Positions 26,306 through 35,605 of a stretch of 64,000 nucleotides of DNA are shown here, one piece after another; position 1 is the stretch's first letter, and each line of letters starts with the position of its first letter. The DNA lies in contig AP025576.1 of the NCBI GenBank assembly GCA_022845955.1, forward strand, positions 1,612,001 through 1,676,000, read 5' to 3'. Source of the stretch: Lachnospiraceae bacterium (GTDB taxonomy: Bacteria > Bacillota > Clostridia > Lachnospirales > Lachnospiraceae). The translations under genes and the position numbers were made by a program. The notes under the pieces were generated by a model that saw only the letters and a program-made list of their open reading frames with translations, did no database searches and was not told the origin of the DNA.

Positions 26306-29300
26306 ATGAAGGTAAAAGATCCTAATTTTGTACTGGAGAAAATAGAAAAATATATTGATGAGGACATCCGGCCTTCCAGGATTTTGGAATCGATGGATAT
26401 CGAGTCCTGGAAATATTTTGAAACTTCCATGGATGAAAAAAAAGATGATGCTTTCACGCCCGGTTACGACGACGGCAGCTGGGCAGATTTTAAGCTGTGG
26501 GATACTTGGGGCGGCTATGATAAGGTGGCGTGGTTTTGCACTACAATTTCGGTGCCGGAAAGCTTTGCAGGAGGACAACTGGCATTAAAAATGCTGGTGG
26601 GCCCCAGAGATGGCGGCGATTCCACGGCTGAAGCGCTGCTTTACATCGACGGAAAACCGGTACAGGGCATAGATGTCTGGCATGAGGAGGCGCTGCTGGA
26701 GGAAAAGCTGTGCAGACAGTCACAGATGCATCTCGCTCTGAAAGCATGGAGCGGCGTATTGGTGCCGCCAAAATTCCGCACCTTTAAGCTGGCGCAGCTG
26801 GTAAAGCTGGATATGCAGGTGGACCGGTTTTGCTTTATGGCGGATACGGTACGCCGCTGTGCACTTTTGCTGGATGAGAATGATCTGAAGAGAGTCCGTC
26901 TCACCAGATTGTTGAATGATACCTTTAAAAAAGTGGATTTCTTAAACTACAAAGAGGAATCCTATTATAAATCCGTGCATGATGCGCTGGACTTTCTTGC
27001 GGGAGAGCTGGAAGAACTGGCAAAAGCGGAAGAAATCAAACCTACTGTTTACGGCGTGGGGCACTCTCATATTGATATGGCATGGTTATGGCGGCTGTGC
27101 GCCACACGGGAAAAGGCATCCCGCACTTTTTCCACGGTATTAAACCTGATGAAACAATATCCGGAATACCGTTTCATGCATTCCTCTCCTCAGCTTTACA
27201 AGTTTTTAAAGGAGGATTATCCTGAAATTTATGAACAGGTAAAACAGCGTATCAGGGAAGGACGGTGGGAAATTACCGGAGGAATGTGGGTGGAACCTGA
27301 TACCAACGTGCCTTCAGGAGAATCGCTTGTACGTCAGTTTGTATATGGGAAGAAATTTATCCGGGAAGAATTCGGAAAGGAAACAACGCTGGTATGGTTA
27401 CCGGACGTTTTTGGATACAGTGCCGCCTTCCCCCAGATCATGAAAAAGAGCGGCATGAAGTACTTCATGACTACGAAAATTTCCTGGAACCAGTACAACC
27501 ACTTCCCTTATGATACTTTTATGTGGAAGGGTATCGACGGCAGTGAAATTTTCACTCACTTTATCACTACTCCGGAAGATGGCTCCTGGTTTTACACCTA
27601 TAACGGACATATGGATCCGGAGGAAGTGACCGGTGTCTGGAAAAATTATAAGGACAAGGATAAAAACGAAGATCTGCTCATCGCCTTTGGCTGGGGAGAC
27701 GGAGGCGGAGGCCCGACCCGTGAGATGCTGGAGCAGAGCCGTGTGATGAAAAACATTCCCGGCATTCCGAAAGTTGCCAATATCGGCGCGGAAGCGTATT
27801 TTGAAAAAATATACGAAAAGACAGATCACGACAGACTGGGCAAATGGGACGGGGAGCTTTATTTTGAACTGCACCGGGGAACTTATACTTCACAGGCTGC
27901 CAATAAGCGGTATAACAGAAAGACGGAAATCCTGCTGCATAACATAGAGTTTCTCTCCGCCCTGGCTTCTTTGGACAAAAGCTGTGACTACCCGAAGGAA
28001 GCGCTGGATGAAATCTGGGAACGGATGCTGTTAAATCAGTTCCACGATATCCTGCCCGGTTCCTCCATCCGTCAGGTTTACGAGGATACCACAGCAGATT
28101 ATGAAGCCATCGCAAAGAAGGGCGGCAGGCTTTTGGAAAGAGCAGCCTCAGCGCTGGCGGCAGATATTTGGGTAAACCGTGATTCTGTTGTTCTGTATAA
28201 TACGACAGGCTTTACGAGGGAGGATCTGGTGCACATACCCTATGGGGAGAAGGTCACGCAGGACACGGTTTTTGTGGATGAAACAGGGTTTTTGGAATGC
28301 AGTGCGGGAGAGGCCGGCATTCTTGTGTACGTAAAAAATATTCCCGCTTACGGTTATAAGACGCTGCAGATTGCGGAGGCAAAAGAGTGTCCGGCATCTG
28401 ACGTCAGGGTTGCAGGCAACAGCATCATCACCCCGTTTTACTCGATAGAATTAAATGAAAACGGTGAGATAGTATCCCTTTATGATTTGGAGAATGACCG
28501 CCGGATCGACTGCGGCAGACCGATGAATGTGCTGGCGGCGTTTGAAGATAAACCCCAGCGGTTTGATGCCTGGGATATCGATGTTTATTATAAGGAAAAG
28601 CCTTACGCACCGTTTGTATTGACAGGCAGGGAAGTGATTGCGGAAAGTGGCCGGACAATCATCCGTCAGCGCTATGCCTTCAATAAATCGAGCCTGTCTC
28701 AGGACATGATTCTGTATGCAAAGATCAGAAGGATTGATTTTGTGACAATGGCAGACTGGAAAGAAGAACAGGTATTCTTAAAAACTTATTTCCCCGTGGA
28801 TGTGCATGCCCGGGAAGCGACATATGAAATTCAGTTCGGCAATTTAAAGCGGCCCACACATACCAACACGGAATGGGATTTCGCACGTTTTGAGGTGCCG
28901 GGACATAAGTGGGCGGATCTGTCCGAGGAAGGCTACGGCGTAGCCATCCTCAACGACTGTAAATACGGCTATGACATCCATGAAAATGTTCTGGGTTTAT
29001 CTCTGATTAAGTCCGCGGTGCGCCCTGATGAGACGGCGGACAGAAAAGTCCACCATTTTACCTATTCTCTGTATCCCCATGCAGGAAATGCAGAGAGCGC
29101 GGATGTGACAAAGGCTGCATTAAACTTAAATATGCCCGTTCTGATAAAAGAGATTGCAGGAACGGATACAATGCAAGGCTTTGCAGCAGGTAGTTTTGTT
29201 TCCACAGAATGCAGCCATGTGCTGCTGGATACCATCAAGATGTCTGAGGACCGGAAAGCTGTAGTGGTGCGTCTATATGAATATAAAAATGAAAAGGACA

Positions 29301-29452
29301 GCGATGTCTGCTTGATTTTTGGCAGAACGGTGAAACGGGTGACGGAAACCGACCTTTGCGAAGAGCAGGAAACAGAGATAGAATTATCTGACAACAAAAT
29401 GCATTTCGGAATCGGCTGTTACGAAATTAAAACATTTAAAATTTATGTATAA
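26306..29452 (+). CDS. GH38 alpha-mannosidase (long form)
   Basis: Predicted 1048-residue family 38 enzyme. An N-terminal beta-sandwich-like region of about 240 residues is absent from the three shorter paralogues. The catalytic domain follows with the zinc motif GHSHID (252-257) and nucleophile D367 in WLPDVFGY, and further on GWGDGGGGPT and NQFHDILPGSS. It matches the common bacterial/MAN2C1-like long form. No signal peptide is present. ATG 26306 lies 22 bases after the ROK stop behind GAGGAAAA, so the genes are tightly linked. It would process alpha-mannosides different from those of the short paralogues. Confidence 0.9.
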   Translation: MKVKDPNFVLEKIEKYIDEDIRPSRILESMDIESWKYFETSMDEKKDDAFTPGYDDGSWADFKLWDTWGGYDKVAWFCTTISVPESFAGGQLALKMLVGPRDGGDSTAEALLYIDGKPVQGIDVWHEEALLEEKLCRQSQMHLALKAWSGVLVPPKFRTFKLAQLVKLDMQVDRFCFMADTVRRCALLLDENDLKRVRLTRLLNDTFKKVDFLNYKEESYYKSVHDALDFLAGELEELAKAEEIKPTVYGVGHSHIDMAWLWRLCATREKASRTFSTVLNLMKQYPEYRFMHSSPQLYKFLKEDYPEIYEQVKQRIREGRWEITGGMWVEPDTNVPSGESLVRQFVYGKKFIREEFGKETTLVWLPDVFGYSAAFPQIMKKSGMKYFMTTKISWNQYNHFPYDTFMWKGIDGSEIFTHFITTPEDGSWFYTYNGHMDPEEVTGVWKNYKDKDKNEDLLIAFGWGDGGGGPTREMLEQSRVMKNIPGIPKVANIGAEAYFEKIYEKTDHDRLGKWDGELYFELHRGTYTSQAANKRYNRKTEILLHNIEFLSALASLDKSCDYPKEALDEIWERMLLNQFHDILPGSSIRQVYEDTTADYEAIAKKGGRLLERAASALAADIWVNRDSVVLYNTTGFTREDLVHIPYGEKVTQDTVFVDETGFLECSAGEAGILVYVKNIPAYGYKTLQIAEAKECPASDVRVAGNSIITPFYSIELNENGEIVSLYDLENDRRIDCGRPMNVLAAFEDKPQRFDAWDIDVYYKEKPYAPFVLTGREVIAESGRTIIRQRYAFNKSSLSQDMILYAKIRRIDFVTMADWKEEQVFLKTYFPVDVHAREATYEIQFGNLKRPTHTNTEWDFARFEVPGHKWADLSEEGYGVAILNDCKYGYDIHENVLGLSLIKSAVRPDETADRKVHHFTYSLYPHAGNAESADVTKAALNLNMPVLIKEIAGTDTMQGFAAGSFVSTECSHVLLDTIKMSEDRKAVVVRLYEYKNEKDSDVCLIFGRTVKRVTETDLCEEQETEIELSDNKMHFGIGCYEIKTFKIYV

Positions 29453-29519
29453 AGAAAAGCTGATGTGGGCCGAAGTCCGTACGCTTCGTCCCATGTTGCT
29501 TTCAGGCGGGAGAATTTAC

Positions 29520-32111
29520 ATGAAATTGTCATTATCCGGACAGAAATGGGAAGTAAAAGGGTACTGGCCGTATGTGCCGGTTAAAGAAAAGAGTATGGAA
29601 ACAGGGCAGCTCCTGCACGGTGTGACGGACTGGATTGCAGCGAAGGTGCCCGGCGGGGTACATTATGATCTTTGGAAGGCAGGGCTGATCGAAGATCCCT
29701 GGTTTGGAAAAAACAGCCTCCACTGTGAGTGGGTAGAAAACCGCTGGTGGATGTACCGCACCACATTCCCGGCCGTGATGGAAGGGTGCAGCCTGCGAAG
29801 CAAAAAATGGTATCTGGTTTTTCAGGGGCTTGATTATGAGGCTGAGATTTTTTTCAATGATGAAAACTGCGGAACCCATAAGGGAATGTATGATTCTTTT
29901 TGTGTGGATCTGACCGGGAAGCTCAAAGAGGAAAACAAGCTGGTGGTCCTCTTAAAAGGCGTGCCCCGGGAAATGGGTCAGATTGGTTATACCTCCCGGA
30001 CTTCCACCCAGAAAAGCCGCTTTAATTACAAATGGGATTTCTCCACCCGCTTAGTTAATATCGGCATCTGGCAGGATGTAATATTAAAAACGCAGGCGGA
30101 GGCAGCCTTACAGGATGTGTATGTAGATACGGATTATGCGGACGGCAGGGGGATCCTGCACGTGAAGGCGGAGATTACGGATGAGCGGGAACGTAAGGAA
30201 AGGCCACTTTGTGTGCGCCTGAATGTCTATGATCCGGATTATGGAAGGGGAGAGAATAACAGTCCCAGCCTGACCAAAACGATATCCCTTACAGACAGCT
30301 TTCTGAATGAAACGCTGGCAGTCAAAGAACCTTCCCTGTGGTATCCAAACGGTATAGGCACCCAGCCGCTGTATAGGGTGGAAGTTGAACTGTGTGAGGA
30401 AGCGGACGAGAGCAGCACAATTCTGGACTGCCGGACAATCCGGACCGGAGTCCGTTCTTTTTCCATGGAACAAAACGAGAGGGCGCATGAAAATGCGCTG
30501 CATTATACCTTTGTGATAAACGGAAGGAAAATTTATATCAAGGGTGTCAATATACTTCCGCTGGATCATATTTACGGCAATGTTACCAGGGAACAGTATG
30601 CCCATCTGGTTGATGCCATGGTGAATGCCGGAGTGAATCTGGTCCGTGTCTGGGGCGGCGGGCTGATTGAAAGGGAAGACTTTTATGAACTCTGTGATGA
30701 AAACGGGATTCTTATCTGGCAGGAATTTATCCAGTCCAGTTCCGGTATTGATAATAAGCCCTGTGAGGATGCTGCTTTTCTGGAACTGCTCAAAAATGCG
30801 GCAATAGCGGCGGTAAAAGAGAAGAGAAATCATGTTTCCCTGACGGTTTACAGCGGAGGAAATGAGCTGATGGAAACCCATAACAGTCCCTGTGGCCTGG
30901 AAAATAAAAACATTGCCATGCTGCAGGAAATTGTAACCGGATATGACGGGCACAGAGCTTTTCTTCCCACGTCCGCATCCGGACCCAGAGAATTTGTGAC
31001 ACAGGAAAAAGGGGTCAGCCATGATGTACACGGTAACTGGCGGTATGAAGGAAATCCTGACCACTATGTGCTTTACGGGGAGTCGGACAATCTTTTCCAC
31101 AGCGAATTCGGCATGGACGGAACCTGCAGCGTGAAGAGCCTGCAGAAATTTCTGCCGGAAAGCTCTTTGCGCCCCACACCCATGTCCGGGGATGCCGACT
31201 GGCAGCATCACGGCGAATGGTGGGGGACATATTTCAGAGACTGCAGCCTGTTTGGACCCATAGAAAAAACACCGGACAATCTGGAGCGTTTCACAAGATG
31301 TAGTCAGTATGTACAGGCGGAAGGCCTTCGGTTTATTCTTGAGGCGGACAGGAGAAGAGCGTATCAGAACAGCGGTGTCATCATCTGGCAGTTAAATGAG
31401 CCCTGGCCCAATGCCTCCTGTACAAATCTGGTGGATTACTATGGAGAAACGAAAACTGCTTATTATCAAATGAAAAGAGCCTATGAGGCCCGTCATATTT
31501 CCCTGGATTACCGGACTCTCTGTCTAAAAGCCGGAGAAACTGCCGCTTTTCCCGTGTATGTATCCAATAGTCTGAAAGCATTCAGGGCAATTGCGGCTGT
31601 TTATGTGCGAAACAGCGCCGGACAGTTTCTGTATGAAGAAAAGCTGTCGGTGGATGCAGCCGAAAACCAAAGTACAAAGGTTGGAGAAGTGAGATTTCCG
31701 GTGCCAGAGGAAGACTTGATTTTTGTGACCGCCATTTTGGAGGCGGATCATACCCTGCTATCGGAAAATACATATGTTTTCGGCACAGAGGAAAAAGAAG
31801 TGTTCGCGTCCCTGTTCAAACAGAAAACACAAATAGAAATCCTGTCTGTGAACTTTACAGAATTGCCGGAAAACAGGCGGAGTGCGGTGGTTACTGTCAA
31901 AAATACCGGTAAGAGAGCGGCTCTGGATGCAGGCTGCGAACTTATCGGAAATCAGTACTATCTGTTAGGGAAGGACAATGACAGAATCCTGTTCCCGCAG
32001 GAAGAAAGAACCTTTATGTTTACATTAATCCCGAAGCACGCAGGCACTTTTCTGGAAAAAGAGAACTATGACGGGACGGAAGAGCCGGCATTTAAGACAC
32101 ACTGGCTGTAG
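29520..32111 (+). CDS. GH2 beta-mannosidase-like glycoside hydrolase
   Basis: Predicted 863-residue family 2 enzyme: sugar-binding jelly-roll (about 1-200), Ig-like domain (200-310), TIM barrel with acid/base E449 in SGGNE and nucleophile E529 in HSEFG, then a beta-rich tail. The N-terminal WIAAKVPGGVHYDL and the RVWGGG motif are typical of beta-mannosidases. In an N-glycan core, the single beta-mannose would be its target. ATG 29520 has GGCGGGAG 7 bases upstream; an ATG at 29445 overlaps the previous stop but lacks a site. No secretion signal is seen. Confidence 0.87.
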   Translation: MKLSLSGQKWEVKGYWPYVPVKEKSMETGQLLHGVTDWIAAKVPGGVHYDLWKAGLIEDPWFGKNSLHCEWVENRWWMYRTTFPAVMEGCSLRSKKWYLVFQGLDYEAEIFFNDENCGTHKGMYDSFCVDLTGKLKEENKLVVLLKGVPREMGQIGYTSRTSTQKSRFNYKWDFSTRLVNIGIWQDVILKTQAEAALQDVYVDTDYADGRGILHVKAEITDERERKERPLCVRLNVYDPDYGRGENNSPSLTKTISLTDSFLNETLAVKEPSLWYPNGIGTQPLYRVEVELCEEADESSTILDCRTIRTGVRSFSMEQNERAHENALHYTFVINGRKIYIKGVNILPLDHIYGNVTREQYAHLVDAMVNAGVNLVRVWGGGLIEREDFYELCDENGILIWQEFIQSSSGIDNKPCEDAAFLELLKNAAIAAVKEKRNHVSLTVYSGGNELMETHNSPCGLENKNIAMLQEIVTGYDGHRAFLPTSASGPREFVTQEKGVSHDVHGNWRYEGNPDHYVLYGESDNLFHSEFGMDGTCSVKSLQKFLPESSLRPTPMSGDADWQHHGEWWGTYFRDCSLFGPIEKTPDNLERFTRCSQYVQAEGLRFILEADRRRAYQNSGVIIWQLNEPWPNASCTNLVDYYGETKTAYYQMKRAYEARHISLDYRTLCLKAGETAAFPVYVSNSLKAFRAIAAVYVRNSAGQFLYEEKLSVDAAENQSTKVGEVRFPVPEEDLIFVTAILEADHTLLSENTYVFGTEEKEVFASLFKQKTQIEILSVNFTELPENRRSAVVTVKNTGKRAALDAGCELIGNQYYLLGKDNDRILFPQEERTFMFTLIPKHAGTFLEKENYDGTEEPAFKTHWL

Positions 32112-32127
32112 CAAGGAGAGCATGATA

Positions 32128-34551
32128 ATGGAAAAAAATCAGTATTATATGGTGGGATATACCCATATTGACCCGGTATGGCTCTGGATGCGGGAGGAAG
32201 GAATGCAGGAGGTGAAATCCTCTTTTACCTCCGCACTGGACCGGTTGGATGAATTCCCGGATTTTAAATTCACCCATACCAGTATCGCTTTTCTGGACTG
32301 GCTGAAAGAAAACTGTCCGGCACAATATGGAAGGATCCGTAAAAATGTGGAAGAAGGGCGCTGGGAGATTGCAGGCGGCATGTGGGTGGAGCCGGATTGC
32401 GATCTTGCTTCCGGAGAGGCCATGATCCGGCATTTCCTTTACGGCAAAAAATTTGTCAGGGAGGAGTTTGGCGTAGAGGTGACGGAAGGATTTAACCCGG
32501 ACAGCTTCGGGCATGGTGCCAACATGCCTGCGATTTTAAGCGGCTGCGGTATCCGCAGTTATGCCACCTCCAGGCCTGATCCCAAAACGGTAGCGCTTCC
32601 GCCCCTGTTTAACTGGAAATCCCCGGACGGCAGCAGCGTGATGACAGAGCGCACCGGAGGGGAGTACATGGCGTGGACAAGACCCGCCATTGAGTTTAAC
32701 CTCAGCGAAAGCAGACAGCAGCTTTCCGAAATCGGATATGACAAAATGGCCGTATTTTACGGCGTGGGCAATCATGGTGGCGGCCCTACCATGGAAAATA
32801 TCCGCGCGATTTGTGAACTGCGGGAAGAAACCAGGGATGCAAAACTTGATTTTGCCACTATGGGCGAATTTTTTGACACGGTAGAATCGGAAAAACTGCC
32901 TGTTGTGACAGGGGAACTGGGACGGATTTTTTACGGCTGCTATAGTTCCGATCGGGAAATCAAACAGAATAACAGAAAAGCGGAGTGGACACTGTTAAAA
33001 GCGGAAGCGGTTGCAGCGATGGCGGCCAATATGGGGACGGCTTCTTATGTTCATCCGTCTCAAAAGCTGGAAAAAGCCTGGAAGGAGATGCTCTTTAACC
33101 AGTTCCACGATGTGCTGGCGGGAACCAGCATCGAACCTGCCTCAGATGCAGCCTGCCGGGAATTCGGGGCGGCCATTGCGGAGGCGGAACATATCATCCG
33201 GGATGGCCTGCAGGCGGTTGCCAATGCAGTGGATACCAGAGGGGATGGCTTTCCTCTGGTGTTATATAACCCTACGGGAACGGAGTTTTCCGGCGTTTTT
33301 TCGGCCAATGTGTATGTACCAAGGGCGGGGAAAAAGCGGATCCGTTTGCGGGACGATAAAGGAGCGGAAATTCCCTATGCCGTTACGGAGTATAAAAACT
33401 GGGCACCAGACAGCAGAAGAACCATTTTATTTGAAACGAAAATTCCGGCATACGGATATACGATCTGCCGGATTATCCACGAAGGTCCCAATCAGGAAAA
33501 CACAATGCAGGCCCTTGGGGCAACTGAAACAGAACTGGATAACGGCATTCTTAAAGTGACGTTAAACGGCGAAACGGGCTGTCCTTCTTCCATCCTCCGT
33601 GAAGGAAAAGAATTGCTTTTAGCGTCTGCCGCAGTCAAAGTATTTTACGATGACCGGGGTGCCTGGGGAGAGAAGATATACGAGGAAAAACTGCTTGGGG
33701 CATTCCGCATGACAGGAAGCCGTGTCCTGGAAGCGAACTCCATGCGTTGTATCGTCCGGGTATTTCTGGAATGGGAGCGCTCCGAAATGCGCATTGATTA
33801 TATCCTGGAGAAGGGCAGCGACATACTGAAAACGGATATTCGGCTGCATAATATGGAAAAGCACAGGCAGATAGCATTTTGCCTGCCGGTAAAGGCAGAA
33901 ACACCTTCCGTTGTGACAGAGGCTTCGTTCCTTGCAGAAAACAAGATTGATTGTATGGATGTAAACAGAGAGCATTATCAGCACCGGTTTGCGGATATTT
34001 CGGATGAAAAAGGAAGCGGCATCGCCCTGTTAAATGACAGCGTATATGCCTGTGCCCAGGCCGGAAATGAATACCGCCTAATCCTTTCCCGCAGCAGTAT
34101 TCATGCCCGGGGCAACGCAGGCCCTCTTGCAGAAGATTTGGATTACTGTTATATGGATCAGGGAACCTGGGATTATGAACTTCGGCTGATTCCCCACAAT
34201 ACGCCCATTTTTAAGAAACGTCTGTTTGAAGAAGCGGACTTTCTGCATATGCCGGCAGAATATTTACAGGACAGCTGCCATGCGGGAAATAAGTGGCTGG
34301 CATCGGACAGTCTGCTGGATTTTGAAAAGGAAAACGTAACCGTCTCCTGTGTCAAACAGAGCCTGGAACATCCTGATGAACTGGTGATCAGAGCCTTTGA
34401 GACAGAAGGAAAGGAAGGGACCCTTACGGTTTCCTGTAAAAACCAGAAAGCGCGGATCGATTTTAAACCTTATCAGATTAAAACGCTTCGCCTGACGAAA
34501 AAGGGCTTTGCAGGATGTGACATGCTGGAGCGGGTACAAATAGAGGGGTGA
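32128..34551 (+). CDS. GH38 alpha-mannosidase (short form)
   Basis: Predicted 807-residue paralogue of the genes at 20361 and 22838. It has H13-x-D15 in YTHIDPVW, nucleophile D125 in NPDSFGHG and the VGNHGGGPT segment. The residue before the catalytic Asp is Pro rather than Val, so it has diverged from the other two. AAGGAG precedes both ATG 32122 and ATG 32128. It is the last gene of the probable operon that begins at 14672. A short GCCGC/GCGGC hairpin (34563-34579) follows as a weak stop before the convergent DeoR gene. Confidence 0.9.
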   Translation: MEKNQYYMVGYTHIDPVWLWMREEGMQEVKSSFTSALDRLDEFPDFKFTHTSIAFLDWLKENCPAQYGRIRKNVEEGRWEIAGGMWVEPDCDLASGEAMIRHFLYGKKFVREEFGVEVTEGFNPDSFGHGANMPAILSGCGIRSYATSRPDPKTVALPPLFNWKSPDGSSVMTERTGGEYMAWTRPAIEFNLSESRQQLSEIGYDKMAVFYGVGNHGGGPTMENIRAICELREETRDAKLDFATMGEFFDTVESEKLPVVTGELGRIFYGCYSSDREIKQNNRKAEWTLLKAEAVAAMAANMGTASYVHPSQKLEKAWKEMLFNQFHDVLAGTSIEPASDAACREFGAAIAEAEHIIRDGLQAVANAVDTRGDGFPLVLYNPTGTEFSGVFSANVYVPRAGKKRIRLRDDKGAEIPYAVTEYKNWAPDSRRTILFETKIPAYGYTICRIIHEGPNQENTMQALGATETELDNGILKVTLNGETGCPSSILREGKELLLASAAVKVFYDDRGAWGEKIYEEKLLGAFRMTGSRVLEANSMRCIVRVFLEWERSEMRIDYILEKGSDILKTDIRLHNMEKHRQIAFCLPVKAETPSVVTEASFLAENKIDCMDVNREHYQHRFADISDEKGSGIALLNDSVYACAQAGNEYRLILSRSSIHARGNAGPLAEDLDYCYMDQGTWDYELRLIPHNTPIFKKRLFEEADFLHMPAEYLQDSCHAGNKWLASDSLLDFEKENVTVSCVKQSLEHPDELVIRAFETEGKEGTLTVSCKNQKARIDFKPYQIKTLRLTKKGFAGCDMLERVQIEG

Positions 34552-34632
34552 CCATAAATCCCGCCGCATAAAGAGCGGCAGATGGTTAAGGAATGAGGAA
34601 GCGCCAGAACAAAACGGAAAGTACGACTTTAT

Positions 34633-35370
34633 TTAAGAACATAAAATAAAATTGTTGTAGTTTTCAAGATCTTTTGGTATTTCATCAATCAGGATAGGGT
34701 ATTCATCAAGATTGGCAACCTGAACCATAGTAACAATTCCGTATTTAGTATGATCCAGTAAAAAGTAAGGCTTACTGGAATTATTTAAGGCAAGCAATTT
34801 GATAACGCGTTCATTCATATCGTGGTTGGTGATGCCGGATGTAATGGAGAATCCGCTGGCGCCAAGGAAACACTTGTTGAAATAAAGTGTTTTCAAGGTG
34901 GCTTCTGTTATAGGGCCAATACATGAATTGGTAGTTTTTTTTATGGAACCGCCGATCATGATGCAGGGAATATCAAGAGCAGTCAGTTGGTTGATATGAG
35001 AAATCCCGTTGGAGACAACGGTGATTTCTTTTCCGGCAAGATAAGGAATCATTAAATAGGTGGTGCTGGAGGGATCCAGAAAAATAGTTTCACCGTTTTC
35101 TACCAAACCGGCGGCTTTTCTGGCAATGCGTTCTTTTGCTTCTTTGTTCATTTCCAACTTTGTTGAAATAGTAAGTTCAACAGACTTCTGCATCAGGCGG
35201 ACTCCTCCTCCGTGCAGAAGGGTTATTTTTTTTTCTTTTTCCAGTTTTATTAAATCTCTTCGCAATGTAGAGACAGATATCCGCAGCTCTTCCAAAAGAT
35301 AATCAGTGGATAAGATTTCATTTGAAGACAGAATTTCCAAAATTTTTTCTTGACGCACAGCGGGAATCAT
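34633..35370 (-). CDS. DeoR-family transcriptional regulator
   Basis: Predicted 245-residue repressor. A winged helix-turn-helix occupies residues 1-60, starting MIPAVRQEKILEIL and with the family's STLRRDLIKLEK recognition helix. A sugar-phosphate-sensing isomerase-like domain follows (IFLDPSSTT, VVSNG, MIGGS). DeoR proteins usually respond to a phosphorylated sugar from the pathway they control. The gene is divergent from the glycyl-radical enzyme gene and convergent with the mannosidase operon. It is the obvious local regulator, probably also of itself, since AAAGTGAATAAA overlaps its -35 region. Confidence 0.9.
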   Translation of the reverse strand: MIPAVRQEKILEILSSNEILSTDYLLEELRISVSTLRRDLIKLEKEKKITLLHGGGVRLMQKSVELTISTKLEMNKEAKERIARKAAGLVENGETIFLDPSSTTYLMIPYLAGKEITVVSNGISHINQLTALDIPCIMIGGSIKKTTNSCIGPITEATLKTLYFNKCFLGASGFSITSGITNHDMNERVIKLLALNNSSKPYFLLDHTKYGIVTMVQVANLDEYPILIDEIPKDLENYNNFILCS

Positions 35371-35419
35371 TTAAATTACCTCATTTCTGTTAAGTAGTAA
35401 ACCAATATAATTGTATTTT

Positions 35420-35448
35420 ATTATAGCACGAAGCGAATATAAAGTGAA
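35420..35448 (-). promoter_or_regulatory. Promoter of the DeoR regulator gene with shared motif
   Basis: On the minus strand TTCACT (35448-35443) and a perfect TATAAT (35425-35420) are 17 bp apart. The -35 lies within AAAGTGAATAAA (35441-35452), identical to 12598-12609. Just beyond, two direct ATGAAAATAT copies (about 35465-35485) lie between the divergent genes and are candidate operator half-sites. Confidence 0.6.
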
Positions 35449-35540
35449 TAAAATTTCAAAATGTTATGAAAATATATGAAAATATTTGAATCCAATGTTG
35501 CTCTATACACAACTAAGTCAAATTAAAAAGGAGAAGAAAA

Positions 35541-35603
35541 ATGTATGATGAAGTAAATATAAAAAGGTTCGGGAAAAATCCGATTGGCTGTGAAAGGAGA
35601 TAG
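35541..35603 (+). CDS. Possible 20-residue minicistron before the glycyl-radical enzyme
   Basis: ATG 35541 lies 7 bases after AAAAAGGAG and encodes a basic 20-residue peptide, ending in TAG two bases before the next ATG. Its last codons contain the AAGGAGATAG that serves the enzyme gene, so translation of the two would be coupled. The peptide (MYDEVNIKRF...CERR) resembles nothing I know. Support is the good ribosome-binding site and position only. Confidence 0.45.
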   Translation: MYDEVNIKRFGKNPIGCERR

Positions 35604-35605
35604 TA

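Noticed and set aside
35465..35495. ATGAAAATAT repeats as a CRISPR-like array or a tandem-repeat gene
   Set aside because: Only two or three short AT-rich copies; better explained as regulator half-sites or chance.
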